Notes under the pieces: model-generated
Database searches by the model: none
Told to the model about the DNA's origin: nothing
What the model saw: only the letters and a program-made list of their open reading frames with translations
Shown: positions 44,725 through 55,979 of the stretch, one piece after another
Numbering within the stretch: the stretch's first letter is position 1
How the letters are laid out: each line of letters begins with the position of its first letter
Position numbers and translations under genes: made by a program
Assembly: GCA_963383645.1 (NCBI GenBank)
Contig: OY726559.1
Coordinates: 126,980,721-127,044,720, forward strand
Length of the DNA: 64,000 bases
Direction of reading: 5' to 3'
From: Muscardinus avellanarius
Taxonomy: Eukaryota; Chordata; Mammalia; Rodentia; Gliridae

Positions 44725-44875
44725 TCAATGATCTATCAACCTGCCAAGGACATGAGGGGCTTGGAGCTTAAATAGCTTTTCCAAGAACACCTGGCTGGTA
44801 ATTGACCAACCTCAGAATCAGACGGACTTGGTTTAAACCTGTTTGACTCTCAGATCTTGGAGCTCCCACTATTTA
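44725..44875 (+). mobile_element. MIR relic
   Basis: 'agcttttccaagaacacctg', 'gctggtaattgaccaacctc' and 'agaatcagacggacttggtt' match the 3' half of MIR. Confidence 0.65.
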
Positions 44876-45039
44876 TTCTGTCTCCCCTGGCCTCAGCATA
44901 CTTTCCAAACAAGATGCTGGGCCTCATGGTCCAGAATCAAGTCCTTTCATACTGATGCCCACTTTGGTTTGAAGGTAATCTGCCCATAATAGCCATTAAA
45001 CATCATTTAGTGAATTGGAATTATATGACAGTTACCTTA

Positions 45040-45220
45040 TAGTTGTTTGGTATTTTAGTCTTTATTATACATTTGCTAATTTATTCCTTATGATGGGGAT
45101 GCTGATTTAACACTCCCCATTAAACATATTTAAAATAAATAACAACTAGAAACAGCACTGAGGGTAAGTGAATTTCCCAATGTCAGATAGTAAGAAATCT
45201 TGGTCTCTCATACTTAATGT
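45040..45220 (+). mobile_element. MIR relic
   Basis: 'cagcactgagggtaagtgaa', 'tttcccaatgtcagatagta' and upstream 'ttattccttatgatggggat' fit MIR. Confidence 0.6.
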
Positions 45221-45317
45221 AGTATTTCTTTCAACATAATAGTCATACATACAATAAAAAGGGATATTTCTGAGACGGTTGGGATTATTGAAAACACATC
45301 ACATAATATTAAGAAAT

Positions 45318-45645
45318 TGCTTTGGTTTCCTATTTCTATTATAATAAATGATCAAAAGTTTAGTGCCTTGAAACTACTCTAATTGAAGATCAGAAGTCTG
45401 AAACGGGTTGAACTCAAATGTCGACAGAACTGAATTCCTTCTGGAGGCTCCAGGGGAGAAGATTTTGTTGTCATATCTTTCCCCAGCACCTAGAGGTCAC
45501 CTGCATTTTGGCTTCTCCTGTCTCCCTCTTATCAATGCCCCTGTGATTATACTGGACCCACGTGAATAATTGAGGCTAATCTCCCACCTCAAGAGCCTTA
45601 ATCATCCTGCAGTTTTTGCACCAGGGTAACATATTCACAAGTCCC
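45318..45645 (-). mobile_element. ERVL/MaLR-class LTR relic, probably antisense
   Basis: 'gctttggtttcctatttcta', 'agatcagaagtctgaaacgg', 'ccttctggaggctccagggg', 'gcccctgtgattatactgga', 'cacgtgaataattgaggcta' and 'gggtaacatattcacaagtc' follow a familiar mammalian LTR consensus. The subfamily is uncertain. Confidence 0.6.
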
Positions 45646-45649
45646 AAGG

Positions 45650-45960
45650 TTTAATACAAAGAGGTCTCTGGAGGAAGCACGATGGACTAGTATTCAGTTT
45701 CCCACTGGAACTATTAGCAATTTTGATAAATATGTGGTATTGTTATTATGTTTTTTAAATGATCTCACTTGTTAAAGATACCTGCTGAAGTATTTATGGT
45801 GAAATAGCATAATATATGACATTTGCTTTAAAAATTCCAGAAAAATAAATGGTCATATGTGAAGATAAATGGTTAAAAAAAGATTGGCAAAGTGATAGTT
45901 ATTTGAAATTGTGCATTAGATATGTATTTATATATTCTTTCATGCATATGCCTGAAATTT
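45650..45960. other. No feature recognised
   Basis: AT-rich sequence between the LTR relic and the TG array. Confidence 0.35.
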
Positions 45961-45962
45961 TC

Positions 45963-45964
<2 letters not shown>

Positions 45965-45993
<29 letters not shown>
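45965..45993. repeat. (GT)n microsatellite
   Basis: About 14 GT units abutting the tail end of an antisense SINE. Confidence 0.95.
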
Positions 45994-45995
<2 letters not shown>

Positions 45996-46188
45996 TGTTA
46001 CTGGGGACTGAACATAGAGATCTACCACCAAGCTATACCTCCAGCCCTTTTAATTTTTTAATATTTTGTTTCAAAATAGGGTCTTGCCGGGTCACTAAGA
46101 GTTTCACTAGGTTGTTGAGTCTGGCCTTGAACCTTTGATCCTCTTGTCTCACCTCCCAAATACAGGGCTATGCCACCATGTCCAGTTC
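45994..46188 (-). mobile_element. B1-ID dimeric SINE, antisense, older type
   Basis: 'ttactggggactgaacatag', 'accaccaagctatacctcca', 'agggtcttgccgggtcacta' and 'agggctatgccaccatgtcc'. The tail merges into the GT array. Confidence 0.88.
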
Positions 46189-46204
46189 CATCATACATCT
46201 TTAA

Positions 46205-47060
46205 ACTATAACTACTATACCTTCCTCCCTTCCTTCCCTAGAGCTAACTGCAATGTCAAATTTGATGTTTCCACTCCCTCATACACCATTTTTAGTATTA
46301 TTACGAATATAATTAGAGTATTACTACACATACATGTCTTAAACAACAGATGATTGGTTTGCACATTTTCCAAATATTACAAATAGTGTCATATTGCACT
46401 TTAATAAAACTTTTGAGATTTATTTATATTGATATATGAATAATCATAGTTCATTTTAGGTGCCATACATTATTCAATAGCCTAGATATATCTCAATCCA
46501 TCCTGTATGTTGATGTGCGTTAAAGTTGCTTCCAATTTTTAGTTACCACAAACAATTTTGCAATGAATCTTATAACTATCCCCTATATACATGTGTGAAA
46601 TTCCTTCTGGGATACTAAGCAGAGAAATTGCTAGCCTGTAAGGTATAAGCATCTTCATCTTTAGTGGGTCTTACTATGTTAGATATTGAATAATATTGAG
46701 GCAGATATTTAATAATGAGGCAGTGCCAATTTATACACTTCTACAATATAGGGGGTTTTCCATTCATATTTACGTCCTCATCCACATTTTAAGACTTTAA
46801 AATTTTTTCTGAGTGAATGTAAAATAGTATCCCATTGTTTTAATTTGCAAATCCCTAATAACTAGTGAAGCTGAACATTTTAAATCTCATTAGTACCATT
46901 ACATTTTTCTTTTTACTAATTGTTCCTTAAATTATGTTTAATCTTAAACTTATCTAGAGCATTTTACATTTTAACATTTTTATATATCCAACTTTATATT
47001 TTCTTATTTCTTTGTCTTTTGGCATTCTAAACATTCTTATTTTAAAGTATTAGCCGATTA
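46205..47060 (-). mobile_element. Old L1 relic, antisense
   Basis: 'gttgcttccaatttttagtt', 'accacaaacaattttgcaat', 'ttccttctgggatactaagc', 'gaatgtaaaatagtatccca', 'ttttaatttgcaaatcccta' and 'actagtgaagctgaacattt' follow the antisense L1 ORF2/3' UTR over about 800 bp. Confidence 0.75.
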
Positions 47061-48130
47061 TATGACTCATTTTATCCAAAATGATATCATGAGTTGACAG
47101 TTGGCTGTGATTTTGTTGACTTTCTTAGATTTCTTTGTTAGTTTTTGAGGCTCAGCTGTTTGTTGGTTTGGAAGGCTCAATTTGAATGAAGAATTGGGGT
47201 CTCTAATGTGCTTTTCTTCCTCTGTGCACATCCCTTCCTGTCTAGCACTTGTCAGTAGCATTTTCTTAGATCCCTACCTCCTCAATTTAGATTCAGAGCT
47301 CACTGTGTATTTTAGGGATCCTTTACCAATGTGATACTGAGATCACTGCAGGCTCAGTCATGAAGCTAGGGAGGAGCTTGGGTCAGATCCCATCTGGGAA
47401 CAGTATCTATACTATTGTGCTTTTAGACATGTGTAGCTTGCTAAGGAAAAAAAAAAAAAAACTCCAGGTGGTGATCAATAGAATTTAATTTTCAGGTTCC
47501 TCTCACAGATAGGATGGCCTCCAGCAACTTCATGCCTCAAGAAAGGAGCTTGATTTTGGAACCCTTTGTTTTTAATAGAACAATCTGGTCTTAGTTACCC
47601 CACATCTGCAAAAGGCCCCGAAGACCCCATTTGGCCTGGCTTCCACCCTACTCTGGTTATCACTGTGAACTGATCTTCTGTTTATAGTTTATAGACATGT
47701 TAAACTGATTTTGTAACACAGGTCTGATTTTTTGGTTTTTCAATTGTTTGTATTATTTATATGTGCCTAGAACACAAAGGATAACTTAGGTGTGATTTTA
47801 CATAGTCCTTGGGATTACAGACACAGATAACTTTGTTCTGGGAGTTGACTTTTTATATCCTGAGCACCTTTTCATACCACTGTTGCAAGAGTCTGATGAG
47901 ACAAGATATGTAAAATACTGAAGCCACAGCTTTGAAGGCAAAATTCTATTGTGCTTAGCATTGAATGTTACTAATATGATTATTGTTCTTTTGTGAATAA
48001 CAATGACACACAGATACATACATGCATATATTCTTATTTCCATTTGAAAGTATTTAGGATATCTCTCTAGTTACTTACCTGTGTATAATGTGTTTGTTTC
48101 TATTTCAAAGTATTTACCCTTTTCCTAGAG
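47060..48130. other. No gene recognised
   Basis: Unassigned sequence with an A15 run at about 47,446. The frames at 47,067-47,261 and 47,798-48,043 are unsupported. Confidence 0.35.
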
Positions 48131-48180
48131 TCAAAGTCAATCCCTCTGTCTCTATCTCTGTCTCCCTCTCTCTCTCTCTG

Positions 48181-48372
48181 CAATACTGGGAATTTAACCC
48201 AGCGGCATTCTACCTCCGAGCTACAAACTCAGCCTTATTCTTTATTCTTTATTTTAAATAGAGTCTCACTAAGTTGCGGAAGGCCTCACTAAGTAACTAA
48301 GTCTGGCTGTGATCCTCCTGTCTCAGCCTCCCAAGTACTGGGATTATAAGTGTGGGCCACCACACTCGGCCT
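48181..48372 (-). mobile_element. B1-ID dimeric SINE, antisense
   Basis: The ID half ('gaatttaacccagcggcatt', 'ctacctccgagctac') is preceded by a (TC)n run at 48,139-48,180. The 7SL-like half ends 'gggattataagtgtgggcca'. Confidence 0.88.
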
Positions 48373-48566
48373 GGAATTTTTTTTTATTCTTCATATTTGA
48401 CATTTCACAGGATGAGTCAAGGCATGGTCCTTTTCATTATTTCTTACTGAGTTTCAGTGAAGTCTTTCATTATGAAGACTTGTATCTCTCTAGTACTGGG
48501 AAAAACTTTTATATTATTTTAAAATTATTTTCTCTTTATTTCTCTGTTCTTCTCTTAGTGGATGTT

Positions 48567-48568
<2 letters not shown>

Positions 48569-48610
<42 letters not shown>
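48569..48610. repeat. (GT)n microsatellite
   Basis: About 20 GT units abutting the tail end of the antisense SINE at 48,611. Confidence 0.95.
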
Positions 48611-48613
<3 letters not shown>

Positions 48614-48795
48614 CGGGAGGATTGAACTCAGTGGTATTCTACCTCCAAGCTATGCCCTCAGTCCTTTTTATTTTTATTTTTTTGTTTTGAAACAGGGTCT
48701 TGCTAGGTTGCTGAGAGTCTTGATAAATTGCTGAGGCAGTCATAGAACCTGTGATACTTCTGTCCCAGTCTCACAAGTACTGGAATTATAGAAAT
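48611..48795 (-). mobile_element. B1-ID dimeric SINE, antisense
   Basis: 'actcgggaggattgaactca', 'ttctacctccaagctatgcc', 'agggtcttgctaggttgctg' and 'acaagtactggaattataga'. Confidence 0.87.
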
Positions 48796-48799
48796 TCAC

Positions 48800-49635
48800 C
48801 AAAAAAGCAGGATAATTCTTCTTGATTTTCTGTGTCTTCGATTTTACCCTTTCTCTTTCTCACCTATGTCTTTTTTGCTTCATGTTTCGGAAAATACTTC
48901 AATATTTTCTAGTACTAGTTTAAATGAGATTGTTTATAAGTATACATATTTTGTCTTTCCATGAATTCTTTTTTATTTTTACCTAGTTATTTTTCATAGT
49001 GGCCTGTTCTTGCTTTATGGTGAAATATATTATTAACTCTCCCTAAGGATACTAATAAAAACTATTTTTTACAGGTTTTCCTCTTTCCCAGATTCCCTCT
49101 TTACCTCTTGGGTGGTTTGCTGTGAATGCTTTCTTGTTGCTGGATTGCCTCAGCCGTTGGCTGCTCCCTGGGCATCTTTCTGTTTATAAATAAGGCATGC
49201 TGAGCATCTGAACCTAGAGAACATCCCACGCAGCCTTGTGAGCATCAGCTCCCTCTCTAAGTTTCTGTCCACAGCAGGCAGACAGACTTGCTCCCTCCTC
49301 TGCCAGATCCACTTGGGTCTTCATGCAAAGAAGGCTCTGCCCTCCCAGCAGCCTTTTCCTCTATTTTATCAGTTAACATGATTCCATCCACCTTACAGTT
49401 CTCCAGAAGTTTATCAAAATCTCTGCTGTGGATATACCTCCTCCTTTCTCATTCTCAGCACATGAAAATAAAAGTCATTCTATATTTCCTGGTGGGACAT
49501 GGAGAAAAGAAGTGGTAGGTCACTTAAGAAGTAGACTCAATTCATCAGCTTGGGGCCACCCAAGCTGTGGGGAAAAGGAGTTGAATGGGGGCAGGAGTTA
49601 GAGCTCAGAGTCCAGGTAGCACATGTGTTTCAAGT
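48800..49635. other. No gene recognised
   Basis: The 76-codon frame at 49,288-49,518 has no signal or domain. No repeat was named. Confidence 0.35.
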
Positions 49636-49647
49636 GCAAGACAATGG

Positions 49648-50093
49648 CTGGGTGCAGTCCTGTAATCCCAGTACTAGGGAGGCTGAGACAGGTGGATCAC
49701 AAGTTTGAGGGCAGCCTTAGAAATTTATGGAGAACCTCAACAACTTAATGAGACCCCGTTTTTGTTTTGTTTTTTGCCATACTGGGGATGGAACCCAGGG
49801 GCATTCTATCTTTGAGCTACACTCCCAGACCTATATTTTATTTTTTATTTTGAAACGGGGTCTCATTGAGTTGCAAATAGCCTCACTAAGTAGCTGAGGC
49901 TGTCCTTGAACTGCAATCCTCCTGTCTCAGACTCCCAAATGCTGGAATTACAAGCGTGATCCACCACACCTGGCTGAGACCCAGTTTTAAAATTTAAAAA
50001 AATTGGATTTGGGTATAACATGGAAGCAGAGTTCCCCTGGGTTACAATCCCTAGTATCAGCAACAATAATAAAACAAACAACAAAACCAAAAA
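49648..50093 (+). mobile_element. B1-ID SINE (sense) carrying an inserted antisense B1-ID SINE
   Basis: The outer element has its left half at 49,648-49,748 and its linker and ID half at 49,975-50,060. The inner antisense SINE occupies 49,763-49,974. The outer target duplication AAGACAATGG lies at 49,638-49,647 and 50,094-50,103. The inner one is 14 bp with one mismatch (49,749-49,762 TGAGACCCCGTTTT and 49,975-49,988 TGAGACCCAGTTTT). Two rounds of retroposition are therefore recorded at base resolution. Confidence 0.93.
49763..49974 (-). mobile_element. Inner antisense B1-ID SINE
   Basis: 'atactggggatggaacccag', 'cattctatctttgagctaca', 'cgggg' plus 'tctcattgagttgc' and the end 'gatccaccacacctggc'. 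Younger than its host SINE by necessity. Confidence 0.93.
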
Positions 50094-50289
50094 AAGACAA
50101 TGGAATTAGGTCTAAACTGAGGGTGTGGGGAAAAGAGAAAGAAGAAGAAGGGTGGGGCATGTGTTTTTGTAGGCAGGACTGATAGTGGTCTCCTTTTCTT
50201 TATTCTGGTTGTTTCAGAACTTGTGTGAAATACTAGGATAAGAGGGATGCAGACTGTGAGTGTACAGAGAACCATAGGAGAACAGAGCA

Positions 50290-50405
50290 CTGGGCTGGGG
50301 ATTTAAACTATAGAATGTGTTCTTTAATGGGTTGCTTCTTAGCCTTAGCATCCTCACCTATGAAATGGGACAACTACTATCAATTTCCATTAGCTAAGCC
50401 CACCC
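50290..50405 (-). mobile_element. MIR relic, antisense
   Basis: 'ttcttagccttagcatcctc' followed by 'acctatgaaatgggacaact' is the antisense MIR core. Confidence 0.65.
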
Positions 50406-50419
50406 GATAAAGGGGGATT

Positions 50420-52015
50420 ATTATAAGGATAAAAGCAAAAAAGCCTGGAAGTGGGAAGGTGTTCTAGATCTAACCCACCAATCTCTCTGCACCTTTCTTT
50501 AGCCCAGAGGATTTTTCCTGCACTGTATTTCCACTTCTAAGTGTCTATTACAGCTTTGTTTTATGAATGCCAATTTGCAGGAAATGATCTGATTGGATTA
50601 ACTCATTGATATCAGCCCAGTTTGAACAAGCCCTTTCTAGCAGGACACCGGTTGCTGGCCAGTGAGTGAGAGGTCCATTTCAGGTCAACTGACCACCTGG
50701 ATTACAGTCGAGGCTACTTCTGTGCAAAAAGAAACACAACTCTGCTTTCCTGGCCAGACGGGACTCCATGTGTTGAGATAAAAAGGGGCTTGGAGGGACA
50801 CTAATTACCATGGCCAACATGTCCATCGCCCTAGGGCTGATGTGAAAAATAAAAGAAGACAAGTAAAATATGTAGTGGATTACAGATTAAGATGAATCTC
50901 TCGTTTCATGAAGAGACAAGCAAACAGAAAACCCTACTTGTATTTCACAGAGGGCTCCATAGTGGTGAGGCTCCCCAGTTCTTCCTATTATGGAGCACCC
51001 TAATTGGCAAGATTTATCCTAATTGCGAACATGAAAGTAGCCTTTAAAATGTAACTACAAATAAAGATGAGAGAGAAATAAAGAGCCCAGGAATTTGGTG
51101 AAATTACTTAGTTTCCTTGGTCTTATTTCTTTCTGAAATCTCTGTGGTAGAATTGGCGGGCTGAAATAATTGGGTCTGATACATGTCTTTCTTTATTTTT
51201 CTTAAAACTCCAAGTCAAAAATTGACTTATATTTTCATGACTGCTCAATATTCATTTCTAAATCCCTGTGGTTAAAAATGTATATAAAAACGGGACCTGT
51301 TATACTGTCGTTTAATTAATAAAGGCCGGATTCTCAGTTTTCTACCATATGTATTTTTTGTTCAGCTGCAACATAGGTGCTATTTTCTGGGCTCCTTTTT
51401 GAGTTTTAATAAGCTTCCTTTCCGTAAAGTGTGGATAATGTTGTAAAAGAGCGGCTAAAACATATTTTCAAAAGAAAAACAATCCTTAACTGAAAAATGA
51501 TCCAAAGGAAGGGGGGCAAAAGGGAGTACCATGACAGATTTCCACAAATTTAACAATCCTTATGTGTTACCGCTTGTTTGACAGAAAGAGGAGGAAGAGA
51601 AGAGCTTCACGTCTTCTGATTTAGCATTTTGTCACCAGTTCCTCGTGTGCCGCCTCATTACCGTGTGTGCTTCTGTAGGAAATTAGAGGCTGAGGGGAGA
51701 GGAAACAGACTGGTCTGGGTGGTTGGCACGGGCCCTGGCAGCTTCGGAGCCTGAGTATTTTCGCCTCTTGTGCCTACTGATTGCTACTTCTATTGATAAC
51801 ACAGCGGGAGGACTTGGAGATGAGTACCAGCTGGGGACTGTGAGGCACATTTCTCCCTTATCTTTGACCTCATCTGAGGTGTACACAGGTTTGGATTAGG
51901 TCACAGCGCCCCAAATATGCAGCTCAGCACTGCTGATCTGGGATTCCCAAACATCTGTTAATAATGAATCATGTAACAAATGTTAATTTTTTTCAAATCA
52001 TTTTTTCCAAATCAT
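50420..52015. promoter_or_regulatory. Repeat-free island, candidate conserved non-coding element
   Basis: About 1.6 kb with no transposon phrase that I can recognise, in a region otherwise packed with repeats. It contains homeodomain-type AT cores ('actaattacc' near 50,800, 'gtttaattaataaa' near 51,310), and CpGs are retained at a higher density than in the flanks, for example across 51,610-51,740. No open frame exceeds 70 codons. An enhancer is one possible role. This rests on repeat absence and composition only. Confidence 0.35.
51715..51802. repeat. Copy 1 of a diverged 80-bp direct repeat
   Basis: Shares 'ctgcagct'-like, 'cctgagtat', 'tgtgcctactgattgct' and 'ttctattgataac' blocks, in order, with 52,912-52,992. 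See findings. Confidence 0.75.
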
Positions 52016-52025
52016 TTTCAGTATT

Positions 52026-52128
<103 letters not shown>

Positions 52129-52487
52129 CCTAAGAAAGCCTCTGGTTGGTACTAATATTTCCTGAACACCTCTCTAAGCCTTTACTGACTTTCTAAGTTA
52201 TACACAGTAAACCTCAGACTCAGAGACTTTGGCAGGCAATAGTGTCTAGTATAATTTAACCCCCCTCCTACTTCTCATGGTATTTGATATCTAAGGTTAC
52301 TTCCTGATTATGGCCAGCAATCCTTCTAATCCTTCATAGAAAGGATTTTCTTTAAAATAAATGGAATTAAATTAAATTCATTAAAATAATTTTTCTTTAA
52401 AATAAGTGGAATTTAAATTTAAAAAATATGTCTAGTGAGTATTCTTCAAAGGCAAGTGGATATGGCTGGAATAATCAAATGTATATT

Positions 52488-52868
52488 AGTCATCTTTCTG
52501 TTACTATAACAAAATACCTGATATGATCAAATTATAAATAGAAAAGGGTTATTTGGGCTCAAAGTTTTGTGGTTTCTAGTCCATAATTGGTTGGCACTGT
52601 TGCTTTTGGGTCTGTGGTAAGGCAAGGAAACACGATGGAAGAACACAGGTGAAAAAAAAAAAAAACACTCACCTCATGGCTAAGAAGCAAAGAGAGAGCA
52701 AGAGGCTGTGGAAGGGCTGGGTCCCACCATCACCTTCAAGGGATGTGTGAATGATCTGAAGACTTCCCACTAGACTCCTCTTCTTAAAGGTTCTGCCACT
52801 TCTCAGTAGTGTCCCACTCAGGACCAGGGCTTCAACATATAGGTCTCTGGGTGCCCATCAGGATCCAA
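52488..52868 (-). mobile_element. MaLR LTR, antisense
   Basis: Read in antisense: 'tattagtcatctttctgtta', 'ctataacaaaatacctgata', 'gggttatttgggctcaaagt', 'ttctagtccataattggttg', 'acacgatggaagaacacagg', 'ctcacctcatggctaagaag' and 'agtgtcccactcagg'-like sequence. This is the layout of a rodent-type MaLR solo LTR. An internal A13 run is at about 52,655. Confidence 0.75.
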
Positions 52869-52911
52869 GTCTGACATCAAGTGATAGAACTTAAGAGAGA
52901 ACCTGGGTCTC

Positions 52912-52992
52912 AGGGTTCTGCCTGGGCTCCTGCAGCTCAGAACCTGAGCATACTCACCACCTGTGCCCACTGATTGCCACGTCTACTGGTAA
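52912..52992. repeat. Copy 2 of the diverged 80-bp direct repeat
   Basis: Counterpart of 51,715-51,802, same orientation, about 1.2 kb downstream, roughly three quarters identical by eye. Confidence 0.75.
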
Positions 52993-52994
52993 CT

Positions 52995-53512
52995 AAAGCA
53001 CATTTTCAGAGAAGAGTAAAACACCCCTACCCTATTTTTCTTATATGAAAATTAATCTGGCTCTGTGGTCCCTCAAATATTGCTTTTAAATGCAAGAAGA
53101 ACCGATCGTGCAGGATCCTGGGTTGTAAAGGAAAGTGAGAACATAATTCTTTAAAAGTTTTAGGATGGCTGTTAAATGTTTTAGGGCTCCCAGTTAAACG
53201 TGCCATATTAAACACACATATTTATTTTAGCTTTCTCTCAAAACCAAACTAAAGAGACATAAAGAAATAAGACAGACTCAAGCTACAGAGACAAAGAGAA
53301 TGCAACAGGAGACGGAGGTGGATCAGAGACCTTACCAATGTATTCTGAAAGGTAGAAAACTGGTGGGTAAGGAATGATGGGAACACAAGTGCAAAAGAGG
53401 TGCCGGTGAAGCGGCTGATCCATTCACTAGCACCCGGGAACGCAGGAATTTGAGGGACCAGGCTCCTCTGAAGGCCATGTGCAGGGTGGCTGCTGGAAGT
53501 CATGTCTGAAGC
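52995..53512. other. No gene recognised
   Basis: The frames at 53,027-53,215 and 53,249-53,542 have no recognisable features. Confidence 0.35.
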
Positions 53513-53514
53513 AG

Positions 53515-53705
53515 ACTCTTTCAAACTCAGCACTACCAACATCTGGGACTGAATCTCCTTTGTTTTGGGAGCAGTTTACATTGTAGGAGGTTGAGAGCCA
53601 TTCCTGGCTTCAACTCACTAGATACCAAAAAAAAAAAAAAAGGTCCCAAGACATCTTCACCATCTTTCCAGGGGCAACAGTTCCTCTAGTTGAGAACTGC
53701 TCATC
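53515..53705 (-). mobile_element. MER5A-type hAT-Charlie relic, antisense
   Basis: Antisense MER5A is legible in order: 'aaactcagcactaccaacat', 'ctcctttgttttgggagcag', 'acattgtaggaggttgagag', 'tggcttcaactcactagata' and the end 'gttcctctagttgagaactg'. An A15 run interrupts it. It is a non-autonomous DNA transposon relic. Confidence 0.8.
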
Positions 53706-54075
53706 CAAAGAGCCCTAATCAGTTTCTGAGCCAATGTAGCCAAGTTTCCACCACATTCTACCCTGACAAGAAGTCAGAGTAAGCCACCTCTTCTATGGAT
53801 ACAGAGGCCAGAGAATCTCTAGACCTGAGAACAGGAGGCTTTTAGCAGGCCAGGATAAGGCATGTCCCTAAAAGCCAGTAAAAGCTAGGTACAGATGCCA
53901 GTCTTCCCTAACTCAACTGCTAGAACACAGTCAGCCTGCAGATTTCCAGCCAGGAATGGGATGGGTGGGATTCTCTGGAGAAACTATTTGCTCTAGAGAA
54001 TACTTCATATTTGAGGGTACCCGCATGACAACCAGGACCTATTTATCTCTTTGGGAAGCTCTCAGTCCACAAACC
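53705..54075. other. No feature recognised
   Basis: Nothing named between MER5A and the CA array. Confidence 0.35.
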
Positions 54076-54081
54076 CAAACA

Positions 54082-54101
54082 CACACTCACAGACACACAC
54101 A

Positions 54102-54138
<37 letters not shown>
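54082..54138. repeat. (CA)n microsatellite
   Basis: A CA array with a few GACA interruptions. The 94-codon frame at 53,956-54,240 is Thr/His-rich because it crosses it. Confidence 0.95.
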
Positions 54139-54139
<1 letters not shown>

Positions 54140-54244
54140 TACACATACGCACACAGAGAAATAAACATACCCACAAATCATACAAATACAGACAGCATCT
54201 GACCAGTCTTAGAATGTGCCATTTCCCAAATACATATTGATGGC

Positions 54245-54490
54245 CAACGAGTATTTGTCAGACTCTGTCATGACAACAAACAAACCCCAAATCTCAGTGG
54301 CATATGGCAATATTTGCTTTTTGCCCACTTGTCTTTAAGTTGGCTGTGGCATAGCTTTGATCAGGCTACAATTCAGTTCTGCTCAGCTCCATATAGAGGG
54401 ACCTAAATTGCCATACTGAGTCTCCTGAAAACCAGCACAAGGGAGTTTTAAGACACAGCAAGAGGCACATCAACCTTAGTTTTCAAAATG
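54245..54490 (+). mobile_element. Possible ERVL-class LTR fragment
   Basis: 'catgacaacaaacaaacccc', 'aaatctcagtggcatatggc' and 'aggctacaattcagttctgc' resemble the start of the LTR16/MLT2-like LTRs also seen at 11.2 and 28.7 kb. Confidence 0.4.
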
Positions 54491-54688
54491 CTATAAAGAA
54501 GTTCCTAGAAGGTTTGGTGATGGTGCTTGCATATAAACAGGAATTAAAATGGCACACGACTGCTTATCAGCAATATTAGACACTAGAAGATAATGGATCA
54601 CTACTTGCCAAATTTGAAGAAAAAGGGGACAATCCTAGACTTTATGCCCACCTAAGTTATCAACCTAGCATATAATACATCTATTTTT

Positions 54689-55141
54689 GCCTGGCAGGGT
54701 GGTGCATACTTGTAATCCCAGTACTTGGGAGGCTGAGACTGGCGGATCCAGATTTGAGGCCAGCCTCAACTACTTAGTAAGGCCCTCTGCAACTTAGTGA
54801 GACCCTGTTTAAGAATAAAGAGTAGAGCCAGGCGTGGTGGTGCATGCTTGTAATCCCTGAATTTGGGAGGCTGACACAGGAGAATTGTGGTTCCCAGACA
54901 GCCTCAGCTAATGCTTAGTGAGGCCCTTTGCAACTCATGAGACCCTGTTTCAAAATAAAGAGTAAAAAATAGGGCTGGGGGTGTAGCTCAGAGGCAGAAT
55001 ACCCCTGGGTTTCATTCTCAGTACCGCAAAAAATATATATAAATAAAACATAAAAAATAGGGCTGGGGATTTAGCTTGGAGGTAGAATGCCTTTGGGTTT
55101 GATTCCAAGTACCGGCAAAAAAAACCCCAAAACAAAAAAAA
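54689..55141 (+). mobile_element. Four-part SINE composite: B1-(B1-ID)-ID
   Basis: The outer left half is at 54,689-54,824. An inner complete B1-ID is at 54,825-55,026 ('gagccaggcgtggtggtgca' to 'ctcagtaccgc'). The outer ID half is at about 55,060-55,115 ('agggctggggatttagcttg'). The whole unit is flanked by the 10-bp target duplication ATCTATTTTT (54,679-54,688 and 55,142-55,151). The insertion point of the inner element is the A-rich linker. Confidence 0.9.
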
Positions 55142-55149
55142 ATCTATTT

Positions 55150-55945
55150 TTAGGCATGAAAGGCTTCCAAGAGGTATTTCATATCAGCCTTTCATAGAAA
55201 ATTATTTGTGGATGAGTTTCACCAAAATAAAGGAGTAAAATAAAAAAGAAGATGCAGAATACAGAAAAAGCAAAAGGGGGATTCACACAGTGGTGGTGGG
55301 AGCAATACCTGCCTAACAGCTGGCACCTGCAGGGCAGCCAGTCCCATTGGAGTAGGAGGGAGTCCTCCAGACAGGATAAGAAAATTAACACAATTCAAGA
55401 ATACCAGGTGATTTCGTGTGTGCTCAGAGGCAATTTGACTAAGCTCTAGGCAAGAGAGGCCTGTTCTCTGGATGCTCCTTCTGTCTTGCTTCTCCCCATT
55501 GGATGAGGAACTTTTGAGATCAAGGGAATATTAGCCCCCTCTCTTGATAGGCCACCCTATATGTACTTGAGGCACTGGGTTTCTCTGACCAAACAGCCCC
55601 AAGCTTTCTTCTGGAACATATCTGACCTTCTTCCACATTCCTCCTTCTGAGGATGAACTGTGAAGGGGTGGCAAGATGTCTATCTTAAGGGAGCACAGAT
55701 AGAAGTCAGACATTGGTTAATGGCTATAGCCCTGGCTGATGCAGGACAGAGCCATGCGTGGGCAGAGAAGGGCAGTCTGCAGCCTGGGGTCTGCACGTGG
55801 CTCCAAGGCCGGCCACCGCCACCCTAGTCCTCGGCTACAGTGCTCTTTTGTCCAGATCCCTGAGGAGTCATTGAGTTTTAAACTAAAACCTGGCCTTCAA
55901 CTCTCAGGTTCTTTGGAGAATGTCAAAGGGTGATGCTGGTGGAAG
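55150..55945. other. No confident gene; weak exon-like signals nearby
   Basis: GC rises after 55,740. The frame at 55,531-55,713 (minus) has an acceptor-like 'ccaccccttcacag' and a donor-like AAG/gtcaga, but the exon between them would be about 31 nt. I see no homology. Confidence 0.3.
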
Positions 55946-55979
55946 AGGTTTGGGCATGGGGAGAGGTGAGCTGGGGAAC

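Noticed and set aside
48309..48734. 141-codon plus-strand open frame
   Set aside because: Made of two antisense SINEs and a GT array.
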